DNA of 64,000 bases from Metaphire vulgaris (GCA_018105865.1 CM030868.1:4991531-5055530); one strand, 5' to 3'; shown: positions 1-12,772, numbered from the stretch's first letter. Made by a program: numbers and translations. Notes: generated by a model not told the origin, from the sequence alone.

Positions 1-1071
1 ATCACCCCCCAACCCCACCTCCACCTCCGCCCATCCCCCTTTCGATAACCTCGTGCGCTTCCAGAAATAAATACAGAAATTAGGGAAACGTGGAAACGAA
101 ATAACAGACATAGCATCGATCAAATTGACAGGGTACCGGAGAAACAGAGTCTCAATCACAAAAGTCCCCGACGACCTTTCGCTCAAATATTCTGAGATGT
201 TTTCCCCCATGGGGTGGGATTGGGGCGGCGTAGGGGGCTGCAAGACTTGGGCTTCACGGAGGTTGGGGATTTTACACGCCAATTCTATGCAAACTAAAGA
301 AGATTGTAAAATATACGCTACGTAGGATTATAATCAAAAGATCTTTGGTACTAGGGCCTAGAGGGAGCATTGGAGTAGTCGCTGGTTGGGGGGGGGGGGG
401 GTAAGGGAGAGGACCGTTGTCCTATTCTGGTTGGGAACAGTCGTTAGGTTTGCGAAAAGCCGTTTAGAAATTTTTATGGAGAGAGGGATAGACATAGTCT
501 CATAGACTATAGAGCAGTTACATTGACGACCTTTTTTCTTGTAGATTTCTAAAAATGTCGACGCGCTAACACCCCCCCTATTCCTGAACCCTGGTTACGC
601 CATCGAGAGAGTGAGAGAGATAGGGGGAGGGGAGGATGATTATCTCCTGGGTCTATCTGGCTACGGGTACACTAAAAATTCTTATGATAGACTGGCGAAC
701 TGCACTAAACATTCGAAAATGAGGTTATAGTGTCGGTTCTAAAGTGGTTGAAAGTGCCGGACGAAATGTTTGTAAACGCGTCCTGTGTTGTTAGATGTTG
801 ATGTGTTGTTCCTTGCTAAGCAACGGCGGTAACACTGTCACGGCGTCAGTTATTCAAACACACGGGACGTGTCATTCGAACGGCGTAACGCGATTTTGCG
901 TGAGACGGAAGAATTTTACGACACAATGAGAACAACTTATCATTAGCTATTTGGACGCTAAGCAGACAAGATGAGGCCATCCGCTAAGAATTCGTACCTA
1001 TCCAAACAGAGTTTTATATAGACCTGTTAGGAGGGGAGATTACCCCCCCCCCCAAACCTCAAATTCCCCTC
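1..1071. other. No gene seen
   Basis: Mixed unique sequence with a poly-G run at 390-401 and C-rich MITE-like scraps (CACCCCCCCTATTCC, 569-583). No exon or RNA gene was recognised. Confidence 0.5.
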
Positions 1072-1254
1072 CAGGGGCGTAGCCAGGAATTTGATTTGGG
1101 AGAGTACAAATATTTTGGGTGGGTATAAATCTTAACTATAACCCACATAAACCATATAAACCACATATAACCACATGTAATTCACATAAAAATCTTTAAG
1201 GTAGACTGATTTGGGGGGTATATATACCGATATACCCCCGTCGCTACACCCCTG
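1072..1254. mobile_element. hAT MITE, CAGGGGCGTAGC family
   Basis: Ends CAGGGGCGTAGCCAGGAATT / GTCGCTACACCCCTG. The interior has CATATAACCACATGTAA and GTATATATACCGATATACCC, shared with 8441, 31886 and 36214. Flanks are not clearly duplicated. Confidence 0.75.
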
Positions 1255-1537
1255 TACCCATCCCCTAATCGCAGTACTAAAAATTTTTTGCATTGAACTG
1301 TCTCTTCCCCTTCAGCCCCCCCAAGCCTGGAATATGGATAAAACACTGTATACAAATCTTTATTAATTTATGTCTATTTCAGACCCGTCCATGAACATTT
1401 TAGGGATCTCGATTGCGCGTTTTAAGTTTCAAATTCTGAGTTAAATTGCGGTCTAACGTGTCCAGAATATAATAATAACAACTAATATATTATGCACTTC
1501 TATAGCGCCACGTGTCTGATAGGTCTACTCTAAAGGT

Positions 1538-1702
1538 ATCAATCGATGGTACTGCAAATCCGTTCGCAAAAGATCGTGTTATTTCAATGGGAAACTTCGA
1601 AGCAGAACTATGGAGATATCAATCGATGGTACTTCAAATTCATCAGCAAAAGACCAGGTCATTCCAGGAATCAGTCAGTGAGAAATCGAGGCGGAGCTAT
1701 GG
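1538..1702. repeat. About 80-bp imperfect direct repeat
   Basis: ATCAATCGATGGTACT(G/T)CAAAT starts both units and GCTATGGAG / AACTATGGAG ends them. In the first unit the plus frame reads VSIDGTANPFAKD; in the second a shifted frame reads ISIDGTSNSSAKD. Function unknown. Confidence 0.6.
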
Positions 1703-2465
1703 AGGACACGCTAATTTAAAGAGATGGGTTTTTAGTCTAGATCAGAAAATACTCAATTCTTTGGAAAATCTGATAGCGGAGGGGAAAGAGTTCCATGTAT
1801 TGGTTCCATGTATACATGTACAGGGTATGTATAATTGTATATGTATGCCCAGAAATAGAAAAATTAGAATATACCTTATTTTTATTTTCCATTCTGTGTT
1901 CTCGTGTCAAAATTTAACTGCTGCTTCAAAATCTAGTCCTTAAATGATTAATTGTAGCAAATTTTTATATATATTCGAAGACGTTGAAATTAATTGGCAT
2001 GCTGGAGCAGCTAGATTATTAAGGGGGGTTATGATTTTGTCAAATTCTCGATAGATTACGATGTCAGTTTTTCTGACAACACTGTCACTCATCAAAGACG
2101 TGAGGGGCGGTAGGCTATTAATTTCTTGACGTGCTCGCAAAGCATTTTGCATGAAGATAGCGTACTCGGATGACTCTGGTGGCTTACGAGACGAGCCTTA
2201 TAAGCAGTCGAACGACCTTCGCTTGACCTCGAAGATCAAGGTCACGTCCGATGAAATTAAAATCCCTCGAATGGTATCGTAGTAGAGCTCGCATAAGGTC
2301 GTTCCTGAGGAGGAGCGAGGGAGCGAGGTCGACGCAGATATAGACGCAGAAAAGAGGTTCGAATTTCTCTTTTAAGAAGTCGAAGTGGATTGAGGTCACG
2401 TTTGAGCGATCGAAAGACTTGGCGATAAAAGTTCCAGATATTGAGAACTAGACAGTGATGGAAAG

Positions 2466-2662
2466 ACGAGAGGAGGAGGAGAAGAGGAGGAGAAAGAAGA
2501 AGAAGAAGAAAAAAAGAAGTAGATGAAGAAGAAAAAGAAAATGAAGAAAACGAAAAAAGAAAACAGAAAGGAGAAGAAGAAGAAGAAGAAGAAGAAGAAG
2601 AAGAAGAAGAAGAAGAAGAAGAAGAAGAGAGAGGAAGAAGAAGAAGGGGAAAGAAGGAAAAG
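2466..2662. repeat. (GAA)n/(GGA)n purine tract
   Basis: About 200 bp of impure purine repeats; apparent frames here are artefacts. Confidence 0.9.
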
Positions 2663-2699
2663 ATAGCGAAAGCGGATTAAAACAAACGAGAAAATCTCC

Positions 2700-2757
<58 letters not shown>

Positions 2758-2802
2758 AGAGACAGACAGACAGACAGACAGACAAAGACAGAGAGACAGA
2801 GG
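2700..2802. repeat. (TA)n then (CAGA)n microsatellite
   Basis: About 54 bp of TA followed by about 45 bp of CAGA. Confidence 0.95.
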
Positions 2803-3395
2803 GATCCTTTGACGGCGATGAAATTGAGTCTTTGGTGTTAGTTGTACGACGGAACTACGATTATTGACTGGTTGGGTCTCTCGGAGAGGCTTCGTTTCGC
2901 TCTCGCATCCGACTCCCGAAGGACAATGCGTCAACTGCACGGCGACGAAATACAGGCGCCGAGACAGACGCCTGCACCGTGTCTTCCATTTAGCCAGGAT
3001 TTTACTGACAGATAAATCCGAACAGCTGCAGAAAACGCCGGGATGTGTTCAATGTGTTGTCCGTGATGTATTTAATAGTGGTATCCAGTGTTTACCAACA
3101 AAGTCCGGTTGCTCCGCCCACTGGTGGGCAGTAACCATAGGAACAACTGTCGTCTATTAATAGACGCCAATGGCAGAAGCAGATTTCTTGCTGGTGGGCA
3201 TAGATCAGTGACCATAGAGATTGTTCTGGATACCCCTATTGGTTATGTAGCTTGTTGATTCAGTGAATATCCCTCCAATTACTCAAGGGAGTGCATGACT
3301 GAGTAGCAGTATGGACTGACTAACAGCATTCAGCATTGACGCAAACTTGGATGAAAAATTGGGAGAAGGGGCACACTCTATACATTCCCTCTTCC
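2800..3395. other. CpG-richer segment, no gene recognised
   Basis: The open frame at 2864-3160 (plus) reads MTGWVSRRGFVSLSHPTPEG and has no recognised homology or splice context. It could be an exon, but nothing supports it. Confidence 0.3.
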
Positions 3396-3580
3396 CATGG
3401 GCGTCCGGAGGGGGGTGCAATTGCACCCCCTGGAAAAATTGTGGAGTCATGAAAAAAGTAAAATTGCTTGTTTCTTTCGTCACAAAACCTTGTTTTGCAC
3501 CCCCTGGAAAATGTTTTCATTTTTTTCGCCACAAGACCTTGTTTTGCACCCCCCTGGAAAAATTTCTGCGGACGCCCATG
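3396..3580. mobile_element. hAT MITE, CATGGGCG ends, TSD cctcttcc
   Basis: Ends CATGGGCGTCCGGAGGGG / CTGCGGACGCCCATG with an exact 8-bp duplication (3388-3395, 3581-3588). The inside repeats a TTGCACCCCCTGGAAAA unit three times. Related to 46842-47006. Confidence 0.8.
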
Positions 3581-3680
3581 CCTCTTCCCTATGGTAGCCG
3601 CTCAAAAGTGGGGGTCTCGAGCCCAGAGGCCTAATAGAGGTTTACGCATATGTCCTTCGGAAAGAAATTATTTCAAATCA

Positions 3681-3750
3681 GAGTATGAGCCAGCCTGAGC
3701 CATGCCAATCTATAAGAGTATGAGCCAGCCTGAGCCATGCCAATCTATAA
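3681..3750. repeat. 35-bp tandem duplication
   Basis: GAGTATGAGCCAGCCTGAGC... repeated twice, perfectly. Confidence 0.85.
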
Positions 3751-3915
3751 TCTTTCCACTTGAGCGCCAGGACTCTAATGAAAAATCGTCTAACTCCTCT
3801 GAATATGCAGTAGAACTTAGCCACAACGTGGGCTACTTATCGGGTCTGTAAAATTCAGTACGTTATATCCAGGGGACGCTGTATCCCCTACCATCAATTT
3901 ACGGTAGAGCATCAC

Positions 3916-4105
3916 CAGTGGCGGCTCCACCGGGGGGGGGGCAGAGGGGCCCGTGCCCCTATTGAGTGTCTGGCCCCCCAGTGGCCCCCAGTTGGGACCC
4001 TATACTTAATGCTACATACATTAAACAACAAATGGTTTGCCACCCCATGATTAGAAGTTGCCACCCAAACGGCCCCCCACTTGCCAAATCCTAGAGTCGC
4101 CACTG
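3916..4105. mobile_element. hAT MITE, CAGTGGCGGCTCC family, TSD agcatcac
   Basis: 190 bp with an exact 8-bp duplication (3908-3915, 4106-4113). The interior reads GGACCCTATACTTAATGCTA and ATTAGAAGTTGCCACC, shared with 6390, 9443 and 10050. Confidence 0.85.
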
Positions 4106-4985
4106 AGCATCACAAGGGACAGCACAGTACATTGTGGTAAACTATAAACGATTAAATTTGACAAGTCTGTAGCAATAGGCCTAAATATCTAAAGATGCCA
4201 GCTTTCGCTCTAAAAATCCGTGTCAAAAACAAATCCCCGCCCCAAAATATCCAACCCCCCAAAGGGCCAATCAAAATAGGCAGCGGGGCCATTTGGTCAG
4301 GACCCCCAATTCTTGAGGCCTGTTTAAAAAAGTTAATGTCTAGGACTCTATGGCCTAACTGAGATGTGTTAAATATCCTTTTCACGTTACAATATTAAAT
4401 TTTCCTGCGCTATGTTAATTATAATAGTGATTTTTGAATTAACCATAATACTAATACTATATTCGATTCGACTGAATTTTAATATGATATACTATATTTA
4501 TATCTGCAATTGGTCAGGCACACTAAATATTCTATATTAGAGTTCATGGCCTCAAAATTTCGATAATGACCAGGGCCTCCTTCGGTTTCTGAAGGGGCCT
4601 GCCCCCACAGACCAGAAACAACTGCAAAGTGTTGGCCTAGCCTATAATTTGCTATAATTACTTGTCAACGTTTGGTTTGCGCAAAGCCTTTCTATATAAC
4701 AGTTCAGAAGTGTTTGTATAGCGCGTGTTTTATTATTTTACGTTGACGTCTTGATCGCAGGGAGTGCTTTTCCAATCTCACTCGACCGTCGCCGATTGCA
4801 TTCGCCGTAGACATCGAGTCCTCGAATTGATATTTCCCATTGCAGATCAGGCCACGCACAGTAGCAGCATCTATTTGGCGTAGCCAGGGGGCCCGCCCTG
4901 AGCGCCCTCCTATTAGGGCTGGGACCGGTCGTTGAATAGTTAGGGGGCATAGATTGACGCCCTTGGGTAGTAGAAATGGTGCTGC

Positions 4986-5287
4986 CAGTGACGGTTCCAC
5001 GTGGGGGATGAGTGGGGATGCAGCCCCCCACCGGACTCTTTTTTGCTCGTGAAACCTATTTTTGGGTAAAAGCCTAGTAAAACTACGGCTAAAAACTGCG
5101 GATGACCTTTTTTGCTTGTCAACCTATATTTTGTGGAAAAATTCTAGTAAAATTAGAGATATGCATAAAATTCCCTTTTGCCTTTTATCGGCAAAGTTTA
5201 TTGATTTTTCTTCTCTTTTCATCTCCCCACCAACTTCCTATGGGTTAATTTAACCCCCCCTTCACCAAGAATCCTGGAACCGCCACG
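4986..5287. mobile_element. hAT MITE, CAGTGGCGGTTCCAC family (long form)
   Basis: Ends CAGTGACGGTTCCACG / CTGGAACCGCCACGG, flanks 6/8 alike. It carries the GATGACCTTTTTTGCTTGTC module at 5101 and a second, worn copy at about 5038. Confidence 0.7.
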
Positions 5288-5849
5288 GGGTGCTATAGAA
5301 GTGCATATTTATTATGAGATTGAGGACGTGACTGGTTTTTGCTCGTCAAGACTAAGGATTTTCGTCGAAAATGTCGACATGCACCCCCACTATTCCGGAA
5401 TCCTGGCTACGCCACTGGCTGCAGCAGCAATCTTGGGGTGGGGGTGGGGGAGGTGGGGGTGGGGGGAGGTGGGGTTCTTCAGTGGACGTGGCACCCACGC
5501 GTTTCCTTGTGAAAAACGCTGGCGCCAACGTAAACAGATTACTCGAAGCGGTGTGTGATGAGGAGTGTGATGAGGAGTGTCTATTCGGTGCGTCATTGGA
5601 TAAATCGATGCAGTGACCGATGCTCTGAGTAGGAATCTGTTGCTGGTCGCTTGATTTTCCAGCACGATGGAAGATGGATAAGAGACTGGCCTCTGGACAG
5701 CCACCCCTTCCACCCCCACCCCCACCCCGAAGACAACCAGACAGTAGCTGGGATTAATCTACGCCTGCGGCTGGTTTGATTCCGAAATGCTGAAAATTGT
5801 CGCGGTGTTATCGAGTGACAGTGGATTTCAGCGCAGGAGAAATCCTAAT

Positions 5850-6140
5850 AAGGGGACATCCATAAAAAAACGTCGCGCTCGAGGGGGAAGGTTCTAAGAA
5901 AGTGTGACAGTTTGTGACAGAGGGAGGGGGTAAGGACCAGCGAGACTCACACTTTCGGCATAAATTAAATCTTAAATATACGAGAAACTCGAATATATTA
6001 AATAGAAAACTAGCGTGACGTAAATTATGGACGACGCTTTAAGGGGGGTGGGTACGAGATTTGTGACAGTTTATGACAGGGAAAGGGTCAAAAATTACCA
6101 AAAATAACTTGGCGTACTTTATGGACGGCCCCTAAACAGT
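5850..6140. mobile_element. MITE, GGGGACATCCATAAA ends
   Basis: Ends AGGGGACATCCATAAAAAAA / CTTTATGGACGGCCCCTAA. The interior repeats GTGACAGTTTRTGACAG. A one-ended fragment is at 10635-10670, and a related element at about 61532-61955. Confidence 0.55.
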
Positions 6141-6389
6141 CGTCAAATCACATCTTCGCAATCGAACGACTGTTTTAAATACGCGTTTTAAGAAGATTAG
6201 ACCAGCAGACGATAATACAAGACAACCAGAGGTTTTACCGCTGATACCGGAAGTCAAGATCTTCTTGATTTAAAAGACAATCTACTTATTTTTGATTATA
6301 AAAGATTCTCGAAGCTTCTAAAAATTGATTGCCGTCGACGAAATAGCTCTCAGGGGAATATATTTCTTCCTCCGTGAGTTCATCGTTGC

Positions 6390-6580
6390 CAGTGGCGGCT
6401 CTAGGATTTGGCAAGTGGGGGGGCGTTGGGGGCAACTTCTAATCATGGGGGGGCAACCATTTGTTGTTTAATGTATGTAGCATTAAGTATAGGGTCCCAA
6501 ATGGGGGGCCACTGGGGGGCCAGGCTCTCAATAGGGGGCACGGGCCCCCCTAGCCCCCCCCCCCGGTGGAGCCGCCACTG
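6390..6580. mobile_element. hAT MITE, CAGTGGCGGCTCC family, TSD atcgttgc
   Basis: 191 bp, inverted relative to 3916, with exact 8-bp duplications (6382-6389, 6581-6588). Confidence 0.85.
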
Positions 6581-6806
6581 ATCGTTGCCCGTGAGGGAAT
6601 GAAAGGTCAGCACCTTCAGTATTTCACGGCATCCGCTGTTTGAGGAAGCGAATGACCTCTTAGACGGAGATAGCTTAGATAGGTAGACGTTGATCAGAGT
6701 TGTGGGTGACTGACCAAGTAGGCCTACTTCAAGTAGGATTGCATCGAAACATTTAAAAAAAGAAGAGTCGAGATCGCTCCGAGAGGGCAATACTTATCGG
6801 ATGCGG

Positions 6807-6986
6807 CTCCACAGGGGGAGAAGGGGGCCCGATGGGTCCGTGCCCCTATTGGATGCCTGTACCCCCATCGAGGGTGATATTCTTCCGGTGGGTGCTGATT
6901 AATTATTAAAAATATAGTTGGCCCCCATGCTTAGAATTTGCCACCCCCAACGGTTCCCACTTGCCAAAATCCTGAAGCAGCCACTG
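6807..6986. mobile_element. Degenerate copy of the CAGTGGCGGCTCC hAT MITE
   Basis: Starts GCTCCACAGGGGGAG and ends GAAGCAGCCACTG. It has the TTAGAATTTGCCACC interior but a rewritten middle; no duplication was found. Confidence 0.6.
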
Positions 6987-7044
6987 TTGCTTATTAGGAC
7001 AGAAGAAGACAACACTGTCACACCACTATAGTGACCTTACCTCT

Positions 7045-7232
7045 TTCCATGGCGGTGCAGGGTTTAATCTAGGCCGTTTCCGGGGAAAATTGCCCTTTCC
7101 CCTCCCCCCGGGAATTTCAAATTCCCCCCGAAAATTTTGGCATACTGCATTAACTAACAGCAGCACTCTAGCAGAATTCCTTCCCGGCTTTGTCAGCCCC
7201 CCCCCGGAGTCCGGAGTCTAGATTAAACGCTG
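7045..7232. mobile_element. MITE, CAGGGTTTAATCTAGG ends
   Basis: Ends CAGGGTTTAATCTAGGCC / AGTCTAGATTAAACGCTGG around C-rich arms. No duplication was established. Confidence 0.5.
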
Positions 7233-7818
7233 GGCGTAGCTTCTTCTCAATAGGAGCTGTTTAGTTGACTTGGATAGCCGAGTCAGTTGATATATACAAT
7301 ACCTATAACAAAGTTACTGTTCTCAGGTCCGACTTCTGTGCTGTTGCTCCGAGGGCCGGACGGAGCACGTTGGCGGGTCGCATCCGGCCCGCGAGCCGCA
7401 TGTTGTGCATCCGTGGTCTAAACGAAGGCCTCCCAACTGCAGCTTTCTATCTCCGCTAATATAGGGCCTAATCACTCAGGGGATATTGGCGTGGTTGTCA
7501 CTGTTGAGCACAAGTACTTTCCATCGTGATCTCTTTTGCCTCGGGAACTGAAACCAGCTTACTCTTCTTCTGCACAGCCCCCCTACTAGTCGTTGCTTGC
7601 TTTAGAATTGCTCGTCTTCAAAAGATAACATTATTAATCCGCTTTGAATACGATAGTCGCACAGTAAGGCTTGCAGGTCTGTTCAAAGCCTTTGCCGCAT
7701 TACCGAAATGAAATTGGTACAAGCAGTGACGTGGCGTGGATTATATACCGGCGCCCGGGGGCCAAAAGAGGGATTGCGCTTCCAACTTCTCCCCCAAAAT
7801 GTCCTGACAAGCAACCAG

Positions 7819-8088
7819 TGCCGTAGCCAAGGGGGGGTTGGGGTTAAACCCCCGCTTGGTTGGCCAATCAACATTTTTATCGCGTATTATAATTCTGTGC
7901 CGTGTGTATTCCAATAGCTACAGGCATAAAGCCTATATATCTCAATAAATACCATACATATTAACACGCAAAAAAGGTCATCACCAGTTTTCCACACCTG
8001 CACAGGGGCCCAGAATTTGTCTAGGCGAGCCGGACCCTTCTTCTCAAGCCCCCTCCCCTCAGAAAATCCTGGCTACTGTAACCACTGC
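7819..8088. mobile_element. hAT-like MITE, CAGTGCCGTAGCC ends
   Basis: Ends CAGTGCCGTAGCCAAGGGG / CTGGCTACTGTAACCACTG, with similar flanks caagcaac and caagcacg. A partial inverted module (AAAAAAGGTCATCACC) is at 7970. Confidence 0.6.
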
Positions 8089-8272
8089 AAGCACGAAAAC
8101 GTCACCGTATCCTATTCCCCCATTGCAATAATGGAACCCGAGAAAGTACTTACAACCCTTTGTGTGAACGACGGCCTATTTTATAAATTTCTACTTCGTA
8201 ATTTTTTCACTTGAAATTTTGTGCCTCCTCGAGAATTTTGCGCCTCTGGCCCTCCCACGCTACGCCACTGGA

Positions 8273-8425
8273 CAGTGTTTATTCTAGGCCTTCATAAGGG
8301 AATTCCCCAATTTTTAAAATGTTGCATGGGGATGGAAATGTCCCCCTCCCAAGTGTGGCGACTCAGACCTTGTCCCAAACATTTCAAAATCCCCCCAATG
8401 TCAAGGGGGCTAGAATAAACACTTG
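8273..8425. mobile_element. MITE with CAGTGTTTATTCTAG ends, 9-bp flanks
   Basis: Ends CAGTGTTTATTCTAGGCC / GGCTAGAATAAACACTTG. The flank gccactgga appears on both sides (8264-8272, 8426-8434). Confidence 0.78.
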
Positions 8426-8440
8426 GCCACTGGATACAAG

Positions 8441-8625
8441 CAGAGGCGTAGCGACGGGGGGTACATTGGTATGTATACCCCCAAATCAGTCTACCTTAAA
8501 GTTTATGTGATTTATATGTTGGTATATGTGGTTATATGTAGTTTATATGGTTTATAGTTAAGGTTTATATCCCCCCAAATTTAACATTTATACCCTCCCA
8601 AATCAAATTTCTGGCTACGCCCCTG
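8441..8625. mobile_element. hAT MITE, CAGGGGCGTAGC family, TSD gatacaag
   Basis: 185 bp, inverted relative to 1072, with exact duplications (8433-8440, 8626-8633). It lies seven bases beyond the element at 8273-8425. Confidence 0.85.
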
Positions 8626-9042
8626 GATACAAGACAAGAGTAGTTAAATGGCAATTCCGTGTCAAACACTAACAAATATTGTTAATTATATTTTGCACAT
8701 AGGAGATAAACATAATACGTATTAGGCCTATATCAGATAGGCTTCTAAGCTAATCATCAGCTTCTATAGCGCCACTTCATAGTGCATAGAAGCATCAGCC
8801 ATTTGGACACAAAATCATAATCGCACAAAGACATTGGCACAAACTTGGATGAAAAAGTTGGGGGACAACTAAACCTCTCCCTTCTCTAGCCTAACGTCTC
8901 AAAAAGTGGGGAGGCCTCAAACCTTGCATCCTAATGGTTTACGCCTATTGACAAAGATCCAAGTAGAATCCAGGATTTCCTGCTGGATAACCAGGTAACA
9001 GTCTACAGTGATTTGGGTCTCATCCATATACAGTAGTACATA

Positions 9043-9216
9043 CAGTAGAACCTCGTTATATCGAACTCGCTTATATCGAAATCTGCTTATATCGAAGTTT
9101 GAGCACCGGTCCCGCTAAAACAGTGTTAATGATAGAGACATCGGATACATCGAACCTCGGATATATCGAAGTATTTATCCCGGTCCCTTGAACTTCGATA
9201 TAACAAGGTTCTACTG
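9043..9216. mobile_element. Pogo/Tigger-like MITE, TA target
   Basis: 174 bp, ends CAGTAGAACCTCGTTATA / TATAACAAGGTTCTACTG, flanked by TA, with TATATCGAA repeats inside. Confidence 0.85.
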
Positions 9217-9442
9217 TATGCAAAAAAGGCAATTTTCAAGCCCTCTCTTTTGCACACTGTACATACGCAAAATCTTCTATATCCAACTCCCCCTCAGTAA
9301 GGATGGACCGACCCTTGCAAAAATTTCAATATTTAATTTCACGTTGCTTAGGAATTATGCTGCTTTACGTGACTGAATTCCCATATGGTGTATGTCCATG
9401 GAAGAACTGGTTAAGATGACACTAAATGACCAAACAAAGATA

Positions 9443-9623
9443 CAGTGGCGGTTCCACAGGGGGACCCGTCCCCCCTATTGAGTGCCTGGTCCCCCAGTGG
9501 CCCCCTGCCGGGACCCTATACTTAATACTACATACCTAACAACAAATGGTTGCCCCCCATGATTAGAAGTTGCCACCCCAACGCCCCCCCCCCCCCACTT
9601 GCCAAATCCTGGAGCCGCCACTG
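9443..9623. mobile_element. hAT MITE, CAGTGGCGGTTCC family, TSD caaagata
   Basis: 181 bp with exact 8-bp duplications (9435-9442, 9624-9631). Same interior as 3916. Confidence 0.88.
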
Positions 9624-9793
9624 CAAAGATAAGAAAACAACATGTTTTAGATTCTATTTTTTTACTGTCTCCATAGTGAACTGGACCTGAAAAACAAAAC
9701 ATGCAGTCAAGACAAACTAGCACAGATGCACACAGACACAGAGAAACACAAACACGGATTTGCTCAGCTGATCTACAAAGAAAAATGCACTTA

Positions 9794-9967
9794 CAGTAGA
9801 ACCTCGTTATATCGAAGTTCAAGGGACAGGGATAAATACTTCGATATATCCGAGGTTCGATATATCCGATGTCTCTATCATTAACACTGTTTTGGCGGGA
9901 CCGGTGCTCAAACTTCGATATAAACAGATTTCAACATAAGCGAGTTCGATATAACGATGTTCTACTG
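9794..9967. mobile_element. Pogo/Tigger-like MITE, TA target
   Basis: 174 bp, same family as 9043 in opposite orientation, flanked by TA. Confidence 0.85.
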
Positions 9968-10049
9968 TATTCAAGTCCAACACTCCGTCATGGATATCAA
10001 GTCAAACCACTAAATGACATAGCGCTATAATGCATGTCTATTGCTACCA

Positions 10050-10223
10050 TCAGTGGCGGCTCCACAGGGGGCCCCGTGCCCCCTACTGAGTGCCTGGCCC
10101 CCAGTGGTCCCCCTGTTGGGACCCTATACTTAATGCTACATACATAGCAACAAATGGTTGCCCCCATCATTAGAAGTTGCCACCCCAACGCCCCCCACTT
10201 GCCAAATCCTGGAGCTGCCACTG
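10050..10223. mobile_element. hAT MITE, CAGTGGCGGCTCC family, TSD 7/8
   Basis: Ends CAGTGGCGGCTCC / GGAGCTGCCACTG, with flanks gctaccat and cctaccat. Same interior as 9443. Confidence 0.82.
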
Positions 10224-10670
10224 CCTACCATAGATCATAGAAGTTGTATTATCAAGTGATTACCAATAGCTATAAAAAAGTGTTTGATTTGCCAGGGTTT
10301 TGGGGTTATAGCCCCCCATTTGTCGAGGCTGACCACCCCCATCCCCCCAGTGGAGGTCAAAAAGTTTGGCTTTTAACAGACCGACCAATCCATCGGAGGT
10401 CGAAAATTTCGGGTGAGAGCACAGTTTCACCTCACACTGGTTTCCTCAAAATTGAACATTGCTTAGAATGCTATAATCACTGGTAGACACAGTTTTTCAA
10501 CAAAGCAACACGCGCAGATGTACACTGTATAAGCAATGATGACAAGGGAAAACACCTAGTTCTATCAGCATGCATCAAAGCATTTACAGTTACACAGAGA
10601 TTTCTAAAGCTTCAAAGACTTCTGCACGGCTGCAAATGACGTGGCATACTTTATGGACGGCCCCTAAAGC

Positions 10671-12382
10671 TAACAACAGAAACAACACAGGCACCCAAAT
10701 TACAGGTACACGAAAAATTTCATAAAACCATAGCTACATATTTTAAACTTCAAACGAACCTACCAATATGCATGAATTAAAATATTACCGACGACTTCTT
10801 TCCCCCCGCCCCCCACAAATACCACAACGAAAACTGCAATAAAATGTTCCGCTTCAAATAACAATGACGTTGGTAGACATGCACTGAAGCCCCTCTTAAC
10901 TGTCGCAAACATTAAAATTCTCAAACACACAAAAAGCAAACGGATACAAGACAAACGTCAAACATCGATTAATTATTTACAATTTTACGAAAAATACCAG
11001 AGAAACGCACAGACAGCAAACAAATTTACGGCCGACAAGTTTGCATATCCACGCCAAGTACCGGTACTGTACGAGCCACAGGGGCATAATGTAGCAGTTA
11101 AGAAATTGTCAATACAAAGGTTGTTTTGCAAGAAGGAAATGTTGATTCTTGACGGTTTTTGTGAAGTTAAAATGAACACTTGACAAAAGTCATGTAAAAA
11201 TAGCATTGAGAAGTCTGGAAAGGTTATTGTTTTCAGTTGAAACTTCTGAGATGTTAACATGCTTAACAAATTCAGAGCACACAGATTGGCAATCTTTAGA
11301 GAGAGAAAAGCGCGGCTCAGATAAAATACACGGCCACATCCCCAGCGAAATTACCCCCAAGGCCAAGATTACAAAAAATACTACATATACCGGTAGATAC
11401 AATGATGAGAATACATGTTAAGAAGCTGACACCGATAACAGAGATTTCATACACTGTCACACTACACTTTAAAATAAATACGGTACATTTCAACCATACC
11501 CGATGAGTACAGAATCAGATCTTTGTATGATCCAATACGGGACGTTGCGCACAAGACAGGTTGTGCAAAGATAAATGCACCAAAGTGAATGATGCAACAG
11601 ATAACAGGCTGGTAAAAAGTCCTTATGCTTTCAAACTAAACAGAACACATCTGTTTATCTCAAGTACTTGTTTACAGAATAGGCGGCATAAATATTAACG
11701 TAGTCGTTACATAACAGTTTGTCCAATAACAAAATGGCCATCGAGGCCTTAATAATATTATAACAGACCCGAACGTTGAGCACTGCATAATGCAATCCAA
11801 GTGCAAAATATGAGAACATCACAGAATGCCTCGGTATGATTCAGCCTACGTGGAATACTAAAACAATACACTGTTCGCAGTGCATCGATTCAAATGCGAA
11901 ATGACGTAACGTTGCAGCGAAATAAATTAAGCTCGGATACTTTCCTATGTGTGGAATCGTTTCCTAGTTGACGAACAAACCTGGAACAAAAATTTTCAAA
12001 TCCTAACAGCAATCCGAAAATAATCAGACTGTACCCGAAACGGATAATACTCTAAAAGACGACAAAACCGCCAACCAAAGCCGAAAACCGTTCAACAACA
12101 TCAACTCGCTTACTCTGCTGGTATTTACATCGCCGACAAGGAAGGAAATGTTGCTGAACATCATTTACAAATGGCACCAAAAAAACAATCGTCTTAACAA
12201 CAATGCAAGCCATATACAAGCACGTACAATCAAATACAGAGCAGCCGAGTCGACACAAAAGAGCTCGAGTTTTCACATTCTGGTTAGCAGAACTGCAAAG
12301 ATATTATCAGCTGAGGGAGTCAACAGAGAAACCAGCTTATGTTTCAGCTCATAAATAAATGAAGTCTTTGTTTGCCCTAATA
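10671..12382. other. AT-rich spacer, no gene seen
   Basis: Unique-looking DNA with no repeats or exons recognised. It lies downstream of the SPNS stop codon (13088), part of it close enough to be 3' flank. Confidence 0.4.
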
Positions 12383-12772
12383 CAGCGCTTCTCAAACTTT
12401 TCACCTTTGCAGACTGGTACCTTTTACCTCGGTATCTACCTCGGTATATACCTCGGTATCTTTTGCACAAGGTATCGGTATCTTTTGCACAAGGTATCGG
12501 TATCTTTTGCACAAGGTATCGGTGCCATTTAAAAAATCTGTTTCCCTGTAATTTGGATTTTTAAAAATTTTATACCACCTCATTACACGTCTTAATATAA
12601 ATATGTTTCGTAATTATTGTGTGTGTTATAGAATATCGTTTTAAACAGGTTTAAACAATCCTCAAAGAAGAAAATATCTAAATTTTTCTCATTTTTCTCA
12701 ACTCACGCTGCGGACCGGTAAAGAAAGGTCCGGGCCGGCGCCGGTCCGCCGACCACAGTTTGAGAAGCACTG
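12383..12772. mobile_element. hAT-Charlie-like MITE, CAGCGCTTCTCAAAC ends
   Basis: Ends CAGCGCTTCTCAAACTTTT / CACAGTTTGAGAAGCACTG, with flanks ccctaata and ccttaata (7/8). A 22-bp unit (GGTATCTTTTGCACAAGGTA...) is repeated three times at 12455-12522. Confidence 0.8.

Noticed and set aside
2396..2940. Phenylalanine/serine-rich minus-strand frames
   Set aside because: Products of purine and TA/CAGA microsatellites.
2864..3160. 98-codon open frame in CpG-richer DNA
   Set aside because: No homology, no splice partners and no codon pattern strong enough to call it an exon.
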